Shown: positions 1 to 11,000, counted from the stretch's first letter. The stretch is 64,000 nt of DNA from Cephalotrichum gorgonifer (GCA_900312665.1 ONZQ02000017.1:372001-436000); one strand, 5' to 3'. Translations and numbers: made by a program. The notes: generated by a model not told the origin, from the letters alone.

Positions 1-234
1 GTGAGCGTCTATGTGGTGGGCGTGAACGTGTTTCAGCATGCCCGAGTCGGAAGCGTTCAGAGGCTTGGGAGAAGGCATGGCGCCGTTGTGCAGAGTCGGG
101 ATCGTGGTTTCGTCTTTCTGGGTTGGCGAGCCTCTCTCATCTCCGTCTGGACGGGCGGAATTTGTTGCAGCCGTGCTGCCTGTTCTGGAGGGTCGACTGG
201 AGGAAGCAATAACTGGAGCGACTGGGATGAGCAT
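1..234 (-). CDS. N-terminal part of an unidentified protein, cut by the left edge
   Basis: The minus strand is open from an ATG at 234 to base 1, giving 78 codons with no stop. The next upstream in-frame codon of note is a TGA at 273-271, so this ATG is the first possible start unless an upstream exon exists. The peptide begins MLIPVAPVIA, then is rich in Ser, Thr, Ala and Pro (residues about 11-45). It ends in a His-rich stretch (KHVHAHHIDAH) at the window edge. The composition suggests a disordered N-terminus of a larger protein. There is no signal peptide and no recognisable domain in the visible part. The opposite-strand frames are also open here but have less protein-like composition. 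I do not recognise the family. Confidence 0.45.
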   Translation of the reverse strand, partial: MLIPVAPVIASSSRPSRTGSTAATNSARPDGDERGSPTQKDETTIPTLHNGAMPSPKPLNASDSGMLKHVHAHHIDAH

Positions 235-563
235 CGTGAAGAAGTTGAAGATCAGGCTTGACTTTACCCTTCATCGAGTAGCAAATATGATTAATCTGAA
301 GCTGGGGTGGATGCAGGTGGACGGAGGAGCGAGGACGAGGACCCATATGTATCGTATTTATATCGGGAGCCTGGGCTCTAACCGGATGATGCAAACTTTC
401 CGAAACGCTATCTCCTGATGGGACAAAGCTAAGGGGTAACATCTATCAGCCATGACACAGCTACGAGTAGATTTAAGCTTTATGCATCAGAGCTATAGCC
501 AAGTGAGGAGGGAAAGGGTAATACTTGCTTACCAGGATAAGAATAAGGTACGCCAGCTAGGGC
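235..563. other. Intergenic stretch
   Basis: It lies between the start of the left-edge gene and the end of the small membrane protein. It presumably holds the left gene's promoter and 5' leader. No recognisable element was seen. Confidence 0.4.
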
Positions 564-999
564 CTAACTGGCGCCCGGCGGCGGATACCCCAACCTCTTC
601 CAGAAGAGGGCATCCTTCGTCACCGCCCAACCGAAGCCCAAAAACACCACCACAACCCCGGCTATTGTTGCCATGAGTTGGGCGTGTTCGTAGCCGCCCT
701 GCTCCCGCCCTGGCCTCAACCACGGGATATCCCCCGGCCTTCGTCCCCCTACCCTCTTCACCCGGTTCAAGCCCGCCTCCACCCTCTCCAGCAAAAACTC
801 AACGGTGGCCGCCAGCACCGCCAATACCACCCACAATGCCCCCAACGACAGCCACACCAAGGTAAGGATAGTAATGGCCAAGAAGGCCGCCGTCGCCTTC
901 ACCGCCTTCCACCCCGCCTTTACTGCTCTTTTGGCAGCCTTCAATACCTCCTCCCCCTGCTTCACCACGTCCCGACACGCCTTTTGAACACCTTCAAAG
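564..999 (-). CDS. Small membrane protein, 5' exon not found (possible fragment)
   Basis: The minus strand is open from about 998 to a TAG at 566-564 and encodes about 144 residues. There is a charged amphipathic N-part rich in Lys and Ala (VLKAAKRAVKAGWKAVKA). A long hydrophobic stretch follows that could form one or two membrane segments (ITILTLVWLSLGALWVVLAVL). A basic linker comes next, then a last hydrophobic segment (ATIAGVVVVFLGFGWAV) near the C-terminus. There is no in-frame ATG: the longest open frame starts at a GTG codon (968). A YAG acceptor at 1001-1000 preceded by a CTGAC branch-like site suggests a missing upstream exon. Upstream lie degenerate repeats, so this could be a truncated gene. 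Family unknown. Confidence 0.35.
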
Positions 1000-1101
1000 C
1001 TATTACTCAGTCAGCTACTATCAACTTCGGACTTCTAATGTGTATATAAGAGAAGGGATAGCAGACTCTGTGTCTAGGTTGGATGCTGGGATGGGAACGA
1101 C

Positions 1102-1240
1102 GAGCTCAAGTGAAGCAATGAAGAGATTAAGGTGTCGGGCTCAGCACCCAGCTCGGATGAAGCGACGAAGGTGTCGAGCTTGGCATCCAGCTCGGATGAA
1201 GTAATGGGGGGAGCCAAGCTCAGCATCCAGCTCGAGTGCT
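1102..1240. repeat. Degenerate tandem repeat, about 40-47 bp units
   Basis: Four related units share the core CAGCTCGGATGAAG or variants, at 1102-1115, 1149-1162, 1188-1201 and about 1228-1240. Between cores, the words GGTGTCG and GGCTCAGCA/TGGCATCCA recur. Spacing is 39-47 bp. The units differ by several substitutions each, so the array is old. No coding potential was seen. Confidence 0.65.
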
Positions 1241-2025
1241 GGGGCCTTGAGAAACCCCAAGACTAACACCTGGAATTTGGGGGTCTGAACGTAGGGCCTT
1301 AAAGCAGAGACCCAGCGTTCACTTGATGTCTCATGTAGGTAGACAATAGAGAGAAGGGAAGTGTAAGACTCAAGGAAGGATATCGGTATAGTATCGATAG
1401 CGCCCTGAGAAATGGGATGAACTTACTCACACATCTTGAACTGTTTTGTTGATTGATGGCTTCAGAAGAAAGAGGATCGAGGTCACGAACGGAGAAGAAC
1501 TGCCATATCCACTCACCTGGACCTCCAACGCTACTTCCCATGCTGTGATGCTCCAGACACACCTCCCAGTCCCAACCCGGTCTCTATACCATACATCACA
1601 CTTCTAACTTCACAGCAGGAACACAACTCTCAGCAAGGATCTCGCCGGATCCATTGATGCTGATCTAATCTCTGGCGCCGTCTAATTCTTGTGCTTATAG
1701 GAACCCCCAAGTACTCATATATGAAGCTACAGTTCAAGTTGTGTACTACCTTGGGCCAGATGGTATTTATAGCCTACTCGCGGACACCATTTTCGCTCCC
1801 AAGCTCAACGTATCTCGCCTGGGTAGCTTATGTAGGATAGCTACCGCGCCCAAGGGTACCGTTAGCTCTTTCTGGGTCTTCTAATGCTCTAGGGATAACT
1901 TGACAGGCGAGACCAGCATTTGCGGCATGTATCGGCGTGAGTGTAGGAAACCCCCATGTTCTTTCGGTCTAAGATGTGTGGGGTGTACTCGCTGTTTTTA
2001 TACATTGATGGTGGATGAGAAACCC

Positions 2026-2045
2026 NNNNNNNNNNNNNNNNNNNN
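2026..2045. other. Assembly gap (20 N)
   Basis: A run of exactly 20 N, which looks like a scaffolding placeholder of unknown true size. The flanks are non-coding. Confidence 0.97.
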
Positions 2046-2550
2046 CGGCTTATACGACTGCGAAGGGTAATTGCCATTTCTTATTTCTTATGCTGGAAGG
2101 AACGCGGGGTGAGGACTTGCCTGATGACGAGGATCAGGGAGGTCACTCCTACTCCGAAATCGACAAGTCTGCATTCCTGCCATAAAATTAAAAGTGTCCA
2201 GCTTGAACCTCGGCCCCTAATATCAAAGAAACATGGTTCCACCTCCACCCAACCCGGCCCCAGCTTGTTGAGGGTTCGAGTCAACCCTGGTCTTCAACCT
2301 CATCCTCATGTTCATTCCAGGCGCCCTCCCCCAGCATCGTTATCGCATACCCCGATTTGCCCCCGATCCGACTGCCTCGCCTCGATATCACAGTGTAATA
2401 TCTCATTGGCTGAAATCCTGGCCTAATGAATGCTTGATTCGGTCTTTAGCTTGGCGGACATACAATGCATCCCTGTCAGTCAGTCAACGGCTTGTCACAG
2501 CCGCTACCACCTGCAAAGCACGACCCGCACTTAACGCGCTCTGGAAAGAG

Positions 2551-2556
2551 ACGCGT
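2551..2556 (+). promoter_or_regulatory. MCB-like element (ACGCGT) upstream of POL12
   Basis: An exact ACGCGT lies 135-140 bases before the POL12 ATG. In yeasts this is the MluI cell-cycle box bound by MBF, which drives G1/S genes including DNA polymerase alpha subunits. The hexamer is expected by chance every few kilobases and also occurs at unrelated places in this window, so function is inferred from position and gene identity only. Confidence 0.4.
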
Positions 2557-2690
2557 CGCGGGGAAACCTCGCTCCTCCCCAAGATCTACTAGCAAGAAAT
2601 CATGAGCCAACATTGCCTCCCTTCCTCCAAATAGCACCCTAATAATACCAAAACGACCGATAATTTCCTTTCTTCATCCGATTTCCCCAA

Positions 2691-4998
2691 ATGGCCGACG
2701 ACGCCTCGCTGCACGAGTACTTCTCACCCAACGGCCTGCTCGAGCCAGACGTCCTCGCCGAGCTCCAGTCCATCACGCGCAGCCACAACCTCTCGGCCGA
2801 AGACCTCTTCTACAAATGGGAGTCCTACTGCATACGCCTCGATACCGAGTCGAGCGCCGTGACGCTGCCGGTCGTGAGGAACTTCAAGCAGGGCCTGCTG
2901 GACGAGGTGAAGAAGAACAACCATGCGAAGACCCTGGACAGGGAGAGGAAGGTCGGCGCGACCCCGAGGGGGGTAGGGAAGGGAGGGGATATGTATAACA
3001 TGTGGGTTTCTTTCAGCAGCCAATTCCTAACCCCGTTGATCGAACGAGACGGCGGTGTCTGACCGGCTTGTTGTTAGGTTGGACGGCTTGGTCCCAGGGA
3101 CCCCCGCATCAGGAAAGTCGAGCAGGATTGGTGTCGGTAGCGCGAAGAAGCTGGAGACCCCGTCGATAAGCAGGATCCGAGGATCAAACGTACCGAGCAG
3201 CTCACCAGATTTCAAGACCCCCGTTCGCGCGAGCCCACGGCCTAAAGATCCCAGCACCCCCGCGTAAGAACAATCCCCCCCATCTCTCTCCGCAGGGCTC
3301 CCCTCCCACTAACCGGCCAACGCCCCCGGATCCAGCCCCGTCAGCTTCACCGACAGACCCAACGCCGGAGACGTCGTCGACGTCCTGAACGACCATCTCA
3401 CCGCCCCCGAAACCCCCTTCGCACCATACCCCGAGCCCCGCGTGAAGCTGAACTCGCTCACCGAGATCAAGAAGCTAGCCTACAAGCCCCTCGCCATGAA
3501 GCTGTCCGAGGCGTCGGGCATCCTTGACGACAGGATAACGGAGTTCATGGACCTCATAAGGGAGACGCGTGGCATAGACGAGTCCGAGTTCGGGTCCGCC
3601 GCCGCGCAGAGCCCGGACCCCATCGTCGCCGTGGGGAGGATCGCCTCGGACTCCGCCGAGGGGAAGCTGAACCCGGCGAGCCTGCTCCTCGAGACGTCAA
3701 GGAGGATAGGCGGCGGCCTGCGCGTCCCGCTGAACATGTCGAGGATGAAGGGGTACAGCGTCTTCCCAGGCCAGATCGCCGCCTTCCGGGGAACCAACGC
3801 CTCGGGCAACGAGTTCATCGTCGACAAGGTCATCGACCTCCCGCTAGGAGACGACGGCGCCTCCCCCCCCGACGACATCGAGGCCCACGCGAGCCGGCTC
3901 CGCGGCGACCCGGACGCGATGGACTCCGACTCCGACCCCGCGCCGCTGACGGTCCTCTTCGCGTCGGGGCCCTACACGCCGGACGACAACCTAGACTACG
4001 AGGCCCTGCACGAGATCTGCCGCCACGCGGCCTCGACGTACGCCGATGCCCTCGTGCTTACTGGGCCCTTCCTCGACACGGAACACCCACTCATCGCGAC
4101 GGGCGACTTCGACCTCCCCGAGGACGCCGCCTACGACCCGGACACGGCCACCATGACCACCGTCTTCCGCCACCTCGTCTCGCCCCCTCTTGCCGCCCTG
4201 GCGCAGGCGAACCCGTCTGTGACCATCATCCTCGTACCCTCAGTCCGCGACGTTCTCTCGAAGCACGTGTCCTGGCCGCAGGACCTCTTCCCGCGGAAGG
4301 ACCTCGGCCTCCCGCGCGCCGCCCGCATCGTGCCGAACCCCATGAACCTGTTCATCAACGAGATGATCCTCGGCGTCTCGTCCCAGGACGCCCTCTACGA
4401 GCTGCGCAGCGAGGAGCTCCTGGTTGGTGAGGTGCCCGTGCGGGACCCCGCCGCGAGGCTGAGCAGGTACCTCCTCGAGCAGAGGCACTACTTCCCGCTG
4501 TTCCCGCCCACGGACAGGTCGAGGTTGCCGAGGACGGGCACGGACGGCGGCGTGGCTCCGGGGGCCGTGCTGGACACGGGCTTCCTGCAGCTGGGGGAGA
4601 TGGGGGCCGTCAAGCCGGATGTGTTGATCGTGCCGAGTGCGCTGCAGCCTTTTGCGAGGGTGAGTTCTTTCCTCCTGTCTTATCTACCGAGCCGTTTTTT
4701 TTTATTTCATTTTCCCTCCTAACCCCATCCCATCCCGGCCTGCGCTGATTTTCCTCCTACCCCTATCCGTCTTTCTTTCCCCTTCTCCATAATCAGAACA
4801 GCGAGGAACTAACCCAAAAGACAGGGCGTCGAGAGCGTACTAGCCATCAACCCGGGCTCCCTCTCCAAGCGCCGCGGCGCCGGCACCTACGCGCGCATGA
4901 CGCTGTTCCCGCGCGCGCTGGACGCGGACGAGAGGGGCGCGGACCTGGTCTCGCACCGGGTCCTTCCCCGCGCGAGGGTGGAGATTGTCAAGATTTAG
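2691..4998 (+). CDS. POL12: DNA polymerase alpha subunit B (primase-polymerase alpha B subunit)
   Basis: Exons 2691-3001, 3078-3263, 3336-4659 and 4825-4998 join in frame to 664 residues. This subunit tethers DNA polymerase alpha-primase to the replication machinery in the nucleus and has no catalytic activity of its own. The N-terminal about 100 residues resemble the family's small helical domain (MADDASLHEYF onward). They are followed by a Ser/Pro-rich linker (residues about 105-165). Then come the OB-fold entry (SFTDRPNAGDVVDVLNDHL) and the inactive calcineurin-like phosphoesterase domain (LTVLFASGPYTPDDNLDY, then ALVLTGPFLDTEHPLI). The C-terminus (INPGSLSKRRGAGTYARM) is also typical. Introns are 76, 72 and 165 nt with canonical ends. 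The gene is convergent with MFAP1, with only 246 bases between stops. An MCB-like hexamer precedes it. Confidence 0.93.
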
Positions 4999-5244
4999 TA
5001 AAAAAGAGAAGAAGAGGAAGAAATATGGGAATATCGGAGTACCGGAATATCACTACGTATTTGACCAACCTTGCTTTTTTGAACCCTTTTGTTAAAATCG
5101 TGCAAAAAAGTGTGAAAGAAGAAGAGATTCTCACTCTTGGTAAGTTTATGGATGGTAGTGTGTGTGTATAGAGAAACGGGGATATTTCCTTTTGTAGATT
5201 GAATACACTGGAAGAGAGCGTGAGTAATGGACGACCAGCTCGTC

Positions 5245-6846
5245 TCATCTGGCGTCCACCCTCCGCCGCTTGTCGTGGCGGTCCTCGGGAGAGATGCTCC
5301 TCTTCCGGCGATGTCTCTCCCGCGGGGAGCGGGACCTCGAGTATGACCTTCGGCTCCGGTGCCTGTGCCTGTGCCTGCTCCCGTCACGCTCCCGCTCCCG
5401 CTCCCGCTCTCGCTCCCGATCCCTATGTCCGCCCCTATCTGAGCCGCGATCCCTCTCCCTCTCCCGGTCTCTGTACCTATCGCCATCCCTGCCCGATCTC
5501 CTCTCTCGGTCCCCTCTACCCTCATTCCTATCCCTACCCTCCCTCTCCGGCCGCTTTTCCGTATCCATGTCCCTCCCGCCGTCCCGATCAGGCCCCCTGT
5601 TCGCGTCCTGATCCCTCCCGCCCACCCCTTCCCGCGGCCCATCCGCAGCCGCCACCCTCGGCGCACTCCTCCCCAACGGGATAGCATTCGCGCCCTGTCC
5701 CCCCCCTTCAGGCTTAAACCTCCCATCATCAGGCCTAAACCTCTCATCCCCATCCCACCTCTTCCCCCCTCCCCGCCCGTCAAACTGTCCCCAGCTCCCC
5801 GTGTCCTCGCTCCTCAGGTCCCTATACCTCGTCGCTCCCTTCCTCCCCACCTTGGTCATGTCCCTCCGCTGCAGATACTCCGGCAGCCTCTCCCTCCCCA
5901 CCTCGTCCTCGAACCTCGCCCCCGCCAGGTCCCTGTCCCGGAGCCCCGCCTCGTCCGCCTCGTCTCGGTAGAACGCTCCCCCATGGAAGTACCGCCGCAT
6001 GTACCCCATCTGGCCCTTCCCTTCCCTCTCCTCCTCCTGCCGCTGTATCTTCGCCGCGTCCTCCGCCGCCCGCTCCTCCTCCGTCAGGGCCCGCCTCCTC
6101 TCGAGCTCCTCTATCTCCGCCTCCCGCGCCAGCATCGCCTCCCGGTCGCGCTTGTACCGCTTCAGCTTCCGGAGCCGGAACGCCGCCAGCTCCGCCGCGG
6201 GGTCCACCCCGTCCGTGTCGTCCAGCTCATCGTCGCCCTCCGAGTCCGTATCCTCCCAATGATTCTTGCCCGCCGCGCGAGCCGCCACTTGCCGCTTAAT
6301 CTGCTCCTCCACCAGCGCGTTCGCCTCCTCCTTCCTCCTCTCCTCGTCCGCCTCCCGCTCCTCCTCCTCCCTCTCCTGCGCCGCCTTCCCCCGCTGCGAC
6401 TTGGGGATGAACTTCGGCCGGATCATGAGCCGCGGCTTCTCGTCTTCGCTCGACTCGCTTTCCTCCTCTTCGCTCTCCTCCTCGCTCTCCTCCTCGCTCT
6501 CTTCTTCGTCTTCTTCTTCCTGCTTCACCTTCGCCCCGCCACTCTTGGGCTTGGCCTTCTCTCGTTCATCCTCGCTCGCTTCGCTCTCCGTCACGAAGCC
6601 GGCCTCGGCCGCCATCCTCTCCATCTCCCGCCTCTCCTCCCTCCGCTCGTTCTCGTCCTTTATCCGGGGCGCGGGGGCGCTCAAGACCCTCGGCGGCGCC
6701 CTGACCCTCCTCTCAGCATTTCCCCTGGGCGCCTCGGGCGCAACCTCTTCCTCCTCCTCGGACGACGAAGAATCGGACTCGGGCATTGCCTTCCCCGAGC
6801 GGTGGCGCGCCGGCCGCACCGGGTTGGCGGTCATGCGGGGAGGCAT
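5245..6846 (-). CDS. MFAP1-like spliceosomal protein with RS/RE-rich tail
   Basis: A single exon of 533 residues. MFAP1 orthologues are components of the spliceosomal B complex in the nucleus. The N-terminal third is strongly acidic (runs of Glu and Ser around residues 25-40 and 115-140). The central part is a long charged coiled coil. The conserved C-terminal family block is clear: RRYFHGGAFYRDEADE, then LPEYLQRRDMTKVGRKGATRYRDL, then a region around SWGQF. The last 150 residues are a low-complexity Arg/Asp/Glu tail ending in SR repeats (YSRSRSPRERHRRKRSISPE), which goes beyond the core family. An alternative start is the second Met at codon 5. The family name is secure; the tail could be lineage-specific. 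Confidence 0.9.
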   Translation of the reverse strand: MPPRMTANPVRPARHRSGKAMPESDSSSSEEEEEVAPEAPRGNAERRVRAPPRVLSAPAPRIKDENERREERREMERMAAEAGFVTESEASEDEREKAKPKSGGAKVKQEEEDEEESEEESEEESEEEESESSEDEKPRLMIRPKFIPKSQRGKAAQEREEEEREADEERRKEEANALVEEQIKRQVAARAAGKNHWEDTDSEGDDELDDTDGVDPAAELAAFRLRKLKRYKRDREAMLAREAEIEELERRRALTEEERAAEDAAKIQRQEEEREGKGQMGYMRRYFHGGAFYRDEADEAGLRDRDLAGARFEDEVGRERLPEYLQRRDMTKVGRKGATRYRDLRSEDTGSWGQFDGRGGGKRWDGDERFRPDDGRFKPEGGGQGANAIPLGRSAPRVAAADGPREGVGGRDQDANRGPDRDGGRDMDTEKRPEREGRDRNEGRGDRERRSGRDGDRYRDRERERDRGSDRGGHRDRERERERERERDGSRHRHRHRSRRSYSRSRSPRERHRRKRSISPEDRHDKRRRVDAR

Positions 6847-7820
6847 CTTGTGTCGGTGTGATGGTTCGGGGCTGGATTTTTATCGTCCTGGCTTCTCCCC
6901 GGTTCGCGAGATTTCGCTCCCGCGCGCCGATGTCTGGCCGGCAGAATTCTCCGACCCGGTTCGCTTTTCGGCTGGTGTAGGTGTGTGAAAATCGCAAGGT
7001 CGAGGACGCGGCGATAGAGTGGGTCGCGTAGAGAAGAATAATTCAACCTCTTCCTAGATTTGGTTCGTTCCCGCGGCGCGAACTTTGCGAGGATCGGTGG
7101 TGCGAAAACTTGGAGCTACTAGAGCTTGGAGCTTCGTGACGTTGACGCGATACGGTTATAGTACTGTAGAGGTACTTTGTACTAGGATACTACTATCGAT
7201 TAATTGCATATTACGACAAACAAGTGAAAACTAGTGTAAGCGATGATTTGATATTAGCATACTCTTATATATCAATATATCCACCCAGCAAGCACTTATA
7301 TCATGGAGATAGTACCCGTAAACACGTTTGGCGCGCTACTATCACCACCTCCTCCTTCCCGACTGCGTCACATGTTGTGTGTTCTTAAATTGCATCATCT
7401 CTCATTCCTACTGAACCAAACAGGAAGAATGGACAAGCGAGCACAAGGAAACCCGGCAATATACCAATTGCGATCCTTTCCCTCGGGGAGGGCGATTCTC
7501 TCTCTCTTGACTCGAGACATCTACAAGCTCACTCCTACAGTCATACATGGTAGCTAGACCATTACTAGGTATGCATACTTCCCACAGAATAAGATGGATG
7601 TAAATCATCGTTTGACTGAATTGCTTCAGCCATGGTATCTAGTCGTACGTAAACTACCAGAAAGGAGAAAAGTGCATGGAAACGCCGTTTTACCCATACT
7701 CATTGCCCACATCATGGGTCAATACCCGTTTCCGTAAACGCCCATAACTCCATTCCCTCGTCCCGGGATACAAGACAAATCCCAATACGCCCCTCTTCCA
7801 AAAACAAACGTAAAAGGCGG
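6847..7820. other. Intergenic region between MFAP1 start and the Ams2-like 3' end
   Basis: It contains the MFAP1 promoter and the 3' flank of the gene to its right. Bases about 7130-7300 form a local AT-rich island full of TA steps. No gene was recognised. ORFs around 7303-7608 on both strands look like chance. Confidence 0.5.
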
Positions 7821-8063
7821 CTAGACTCCTGAAGTCTTCTTCTCTAAATCCCTCCGCTCCGGAGCTTTGGACACCTTCGGCGGGGGCTTAATCCACGGCA
7901 TATCCTTCCACGCAACCTTCCTCTTCTGCGGTATCTGTACCGCCTCCTTCGCGCTACCCTCGCCACCCTCCGACGCCCCATCTCCCCCTCCCCTCGGATC
8001 GACCCATCCAGGTTTCAGCCAAAACGGCTCGTCCCCTGGAGACCAAGGCATGGGCGGGGCGTC
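7821..8063 (-). other. In-frame open extension after the Ams2-like stop codon
   Basis: Directly after the TAG at 8066-8064, the same frame stays open for 80 codons to a stop at 7823-7821. The peptide is protein-like: FWLKPGWVDPRGG at the start, KRKVAWKDMPWIKPPPK later, then a charged end. It could be the true C-terminus reached by readthrough or an unseen splice, a C-terminus lost to a recent nonsense mutation, a short independent ORF (first Met at 8051), or a base error. I found no GT-AG pair that removes the stop and keeps the frame. Confidence 0.3.
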
Positions 8064-11000
8064 CTACTCCACCGGCCCCATGTCCAGCCCATCGAGGTCC
8101 CACTCCCCGTGGTCCCCCAGTTCCTCCCACCTCTTCGACTCATCCCACCCCCCGCCACCCTTGCGGGGCGTGGGCGTCATGTTCTGCCACCCGTTGAAGC
8201 AGTTGTCCAGTATCGCCGCCATCTCGGCCGGGTCCACGACCTCCGGCCCCAGGCCCGCCAACCCCCCCTCCAGCTCGCTGTCCGGCATCCCGTCCAACGC
8301 CCGGCGGTAGTTCTTCGTCGCAGAGTTGTTGATCCTTGGGCTCCGTCGGAGGCTCGGGCTCTCGGGGACAAGCAGTCTCGCGCGCGGCGTCCTCGTGGGC
8401 GTGGTTTGCAGCATCGCGAACTGCGACATGGGCGAAGACTGCACCGAGCGGATCGACCGTGCGATACTCCTAGTGATCGGCCGATGCGTCGGCGTGGCTG
8501 CGGTTCGCGAAGGCGTGCGGAAGGCCACGCCCTTAGAGCCGGACGAGTGCTGCTCCCTCGGCGGTGGTGTCGATGGGCGGGGACTCCTAAACAGGGCTTC
8601 GAGCTCGTCATCAGCGGGCATCTCGAAGCTGTTCTCTGCTGTGGCCGCGAGCTCCGCCGCGAGCTCCTTATTCTGTTCGTGCATGTCCGGAGCGAGAGAT
8701 GTTACGATGTTGGGTGACATGGGGCTCAGGGCGTCGCGGCCTCCACTCTTATGCCTGGGCGACGGGAAGAGTAGCCTCCTCGTAGAGCCAAGGTCTTCCT
8801 CCTGATCAAGTGCTATGGGACTGTTGGCAGTCCCCGTGCCACGAGTGTGAGTGGAGCCCGCATTGGAAAAACCCGAACGCCCGGACGCCGTCGTCTGGTT
8901 TGTGGCATCCTCCTTGTTTCCGTTGAAATCCTGTGAGTTTGCCCTGTCTAAAAGGGAGGATAGCTGGTCCAAGGTAACGGTACCCGCCTCCGGAGTCGTC
9001 CCATTGTCCATCAGACCATCAGTCGGTAGGTAGGGTTCGGAGGTCAGCGGAGGCATTGAGTCGCGCATTTCCTTGTTATTAGTTGACTTCTTTCGTCTTG
9101 TCGGGTTCCTCCCCGTCCCCCGTTTTCGCCGCTCCTGGCCCAGGCGCTCGTGATCCTTTATCCACCTCTCCTCCGGCCGGTGCTTGTTGTTTTTGGAAAG
9201 CCAGATCCCGCATGCTAGGCAGCACTGTTAGTGACGAAAGGACAATGTAAGGCAGGTACGAATTGGCCTTCACTTACGGTTACACAATAGTCTCTCATGC
9301 CAATTGGACTTGTCGTCCAAGGGACCCAGGGCTTTCTTGATAAGACGGTGAGACAACGGCTTGCTCTCCGCGTCACGGGATAAGATCTCGATGGCGGTGA
9401 TCTGGCCAGGTTTCTCTGAGTACTCATAGTACTCGGGTGGCCCGTCCATGTCCCGCGTGTTGATCTTCCGCCACGTCGGCGTCTCGATGGCGCCGCAGTT
9501 ATAGCAGAAAGGTGGCTGCTCGCCATTCATCACTGCCCTCTCCAGCCGCTCCTTAATAGACTGCTTCTTGACATAGTTCTTATTAGACTTGGGCGGAGGG
9601 GGTGAGGTTGGCGGCGGTCCCATCACATCGCTCGGGGGACAGGGAGCTTCGGAGAACGATGTGGCGTTAGGCAGGTGGCGTTGTTTGGGGGGGCCGACGG
9701 GACCAACGGGATCGCTGGCGGGAACGGCCGGTAGAGGAAATGGCGGGGGTAAATCGTGGAACGAAGCCGGTCGCGAGAGCAGCGAAGCTCTAGGCTGCTG
9801 CACAGGCACTGTCTCGGGAGGCTCCGTCTTGGCCACAGTATCATCACCTGCACCGGAGGTTGAGGTGCTCTCCCTTGGCGCGCTAGAGAGAGCCGTTGGG
9901 CCCATGGACTGAGATCGATTCAGTAGTCTTGCCTGTGCAACTTCTTGTAGCACTACAGTGGCAGAGGAAGAGGGAAGCTCCGCAGTATACGGCTCGGGCT
10001 GGGCTGCATGAACGGCTGGACTGGCTGCACGAGAAACGGGCGTCGGGGCAGTCACGGGAGGAGTGGGTGTGGCAGAGTTCGTTTGGGCCTGACTTTGTGT
10101 CGGAACGGGTGTGGAACGCCGGCTAGGCGGGTCCTGGCTCTGGCCTTGTGCGGAAGGGGCGGACTGGGGAGAGGGGTGATATCCGCCCGCCAGGTTCGGA
10201 ATCGCGCTATTCGCCCTCTGAGCATCGTGGCCAGCCCCCATAGAGGTGGGCCGCGGGCCGGGCTGCGACCCTCGACGGTCTCCCCGAGTTCGCTTGGGGC
10301 CATCCGCTTCGTTGACGGGCTTAATGCTGTAGGGGCTCACGACCTGCACTAAGTCCTGCATTCCCCCCTTGCCCTCCTGGAGTCTGAAATACTGCATAGG
10401 TACCTTGTCCTTATTGTCCTTCTTCTTCAGAGTCGGTTGCGAATTTTGCTGAGGTGCCTGGGCCAGGGCTGCAGGCGCGTCAGTCTGGCATCCGTCATCG
10501 TCTTCGAGCCTGGGCTCATCGAACAGGGTACAATCTTCCATACCACCACTCATAAAACCCGAGTCGTGCTGCGGCATCGGGGGCAGGATCGGACTCGACG
10601 GGGGCGGACTCGAGTTCAGGAACCTCGAAGGCCGGGGGACGGGCGGCGACGAGCCAATCTCCCCTCCACTATCTTCGGAGAAGGCTGCGGGCGTCGGGAC
10701 GACGGAGGGCGAGCGGGCATCGTCGGCACACGGCGAGAGAGCGGGTCGCGCGTCACTGAATGAATTCGTCGGAGTCAGAATTCCAAGCTCCTGACCCAGG
10801 GCGGACGGCCGTCGTGCCGACGCGCCATGGCCAGGACGGCCGAGCTTATCGGCATTAGGCACTGGCGTGGGAGCACGCGGTACATCCTGCAGGTGACTCC
10901 CAGGGGTCGGCCCATCACTTCCGGCGATGGCGAGCGGCCTGAAACTGCGCAGCGAGCCGGACGTGCTGGCGGCCACCCTCAACGAGTCGGGCGTTCCGGA

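Larger units (their letters stand above)
1262..2690. other. Intergenic region upstream of POL12, with assembly gap
   Basis: No convincing gene. The segment from about 1260 to 2080 shows no recognisable protein. A 20-N gap lies inside, so a gene could be lost there. The last 150-200 bases before 2691 are the likely POL12 promoter and leader. Confidence 0.4.

Noticed and set aside
2202..2285. GGTTCGAG/GGTTCAAG words resembling tRNA B boxes
   Set aside because: Flanking bases do not form a T-arm stem and no A box or cloverleaf fits on either strand. No other position gave a convincing tRNA.
5270..6988. Long plus-strand ORFs (up to 292 codons) opposite MFAP1
   Set aside because: These are shadows of the GC-rich, charged-repeat coding sequence: low-complexity Leu/Arg/Ser peptides without domains.
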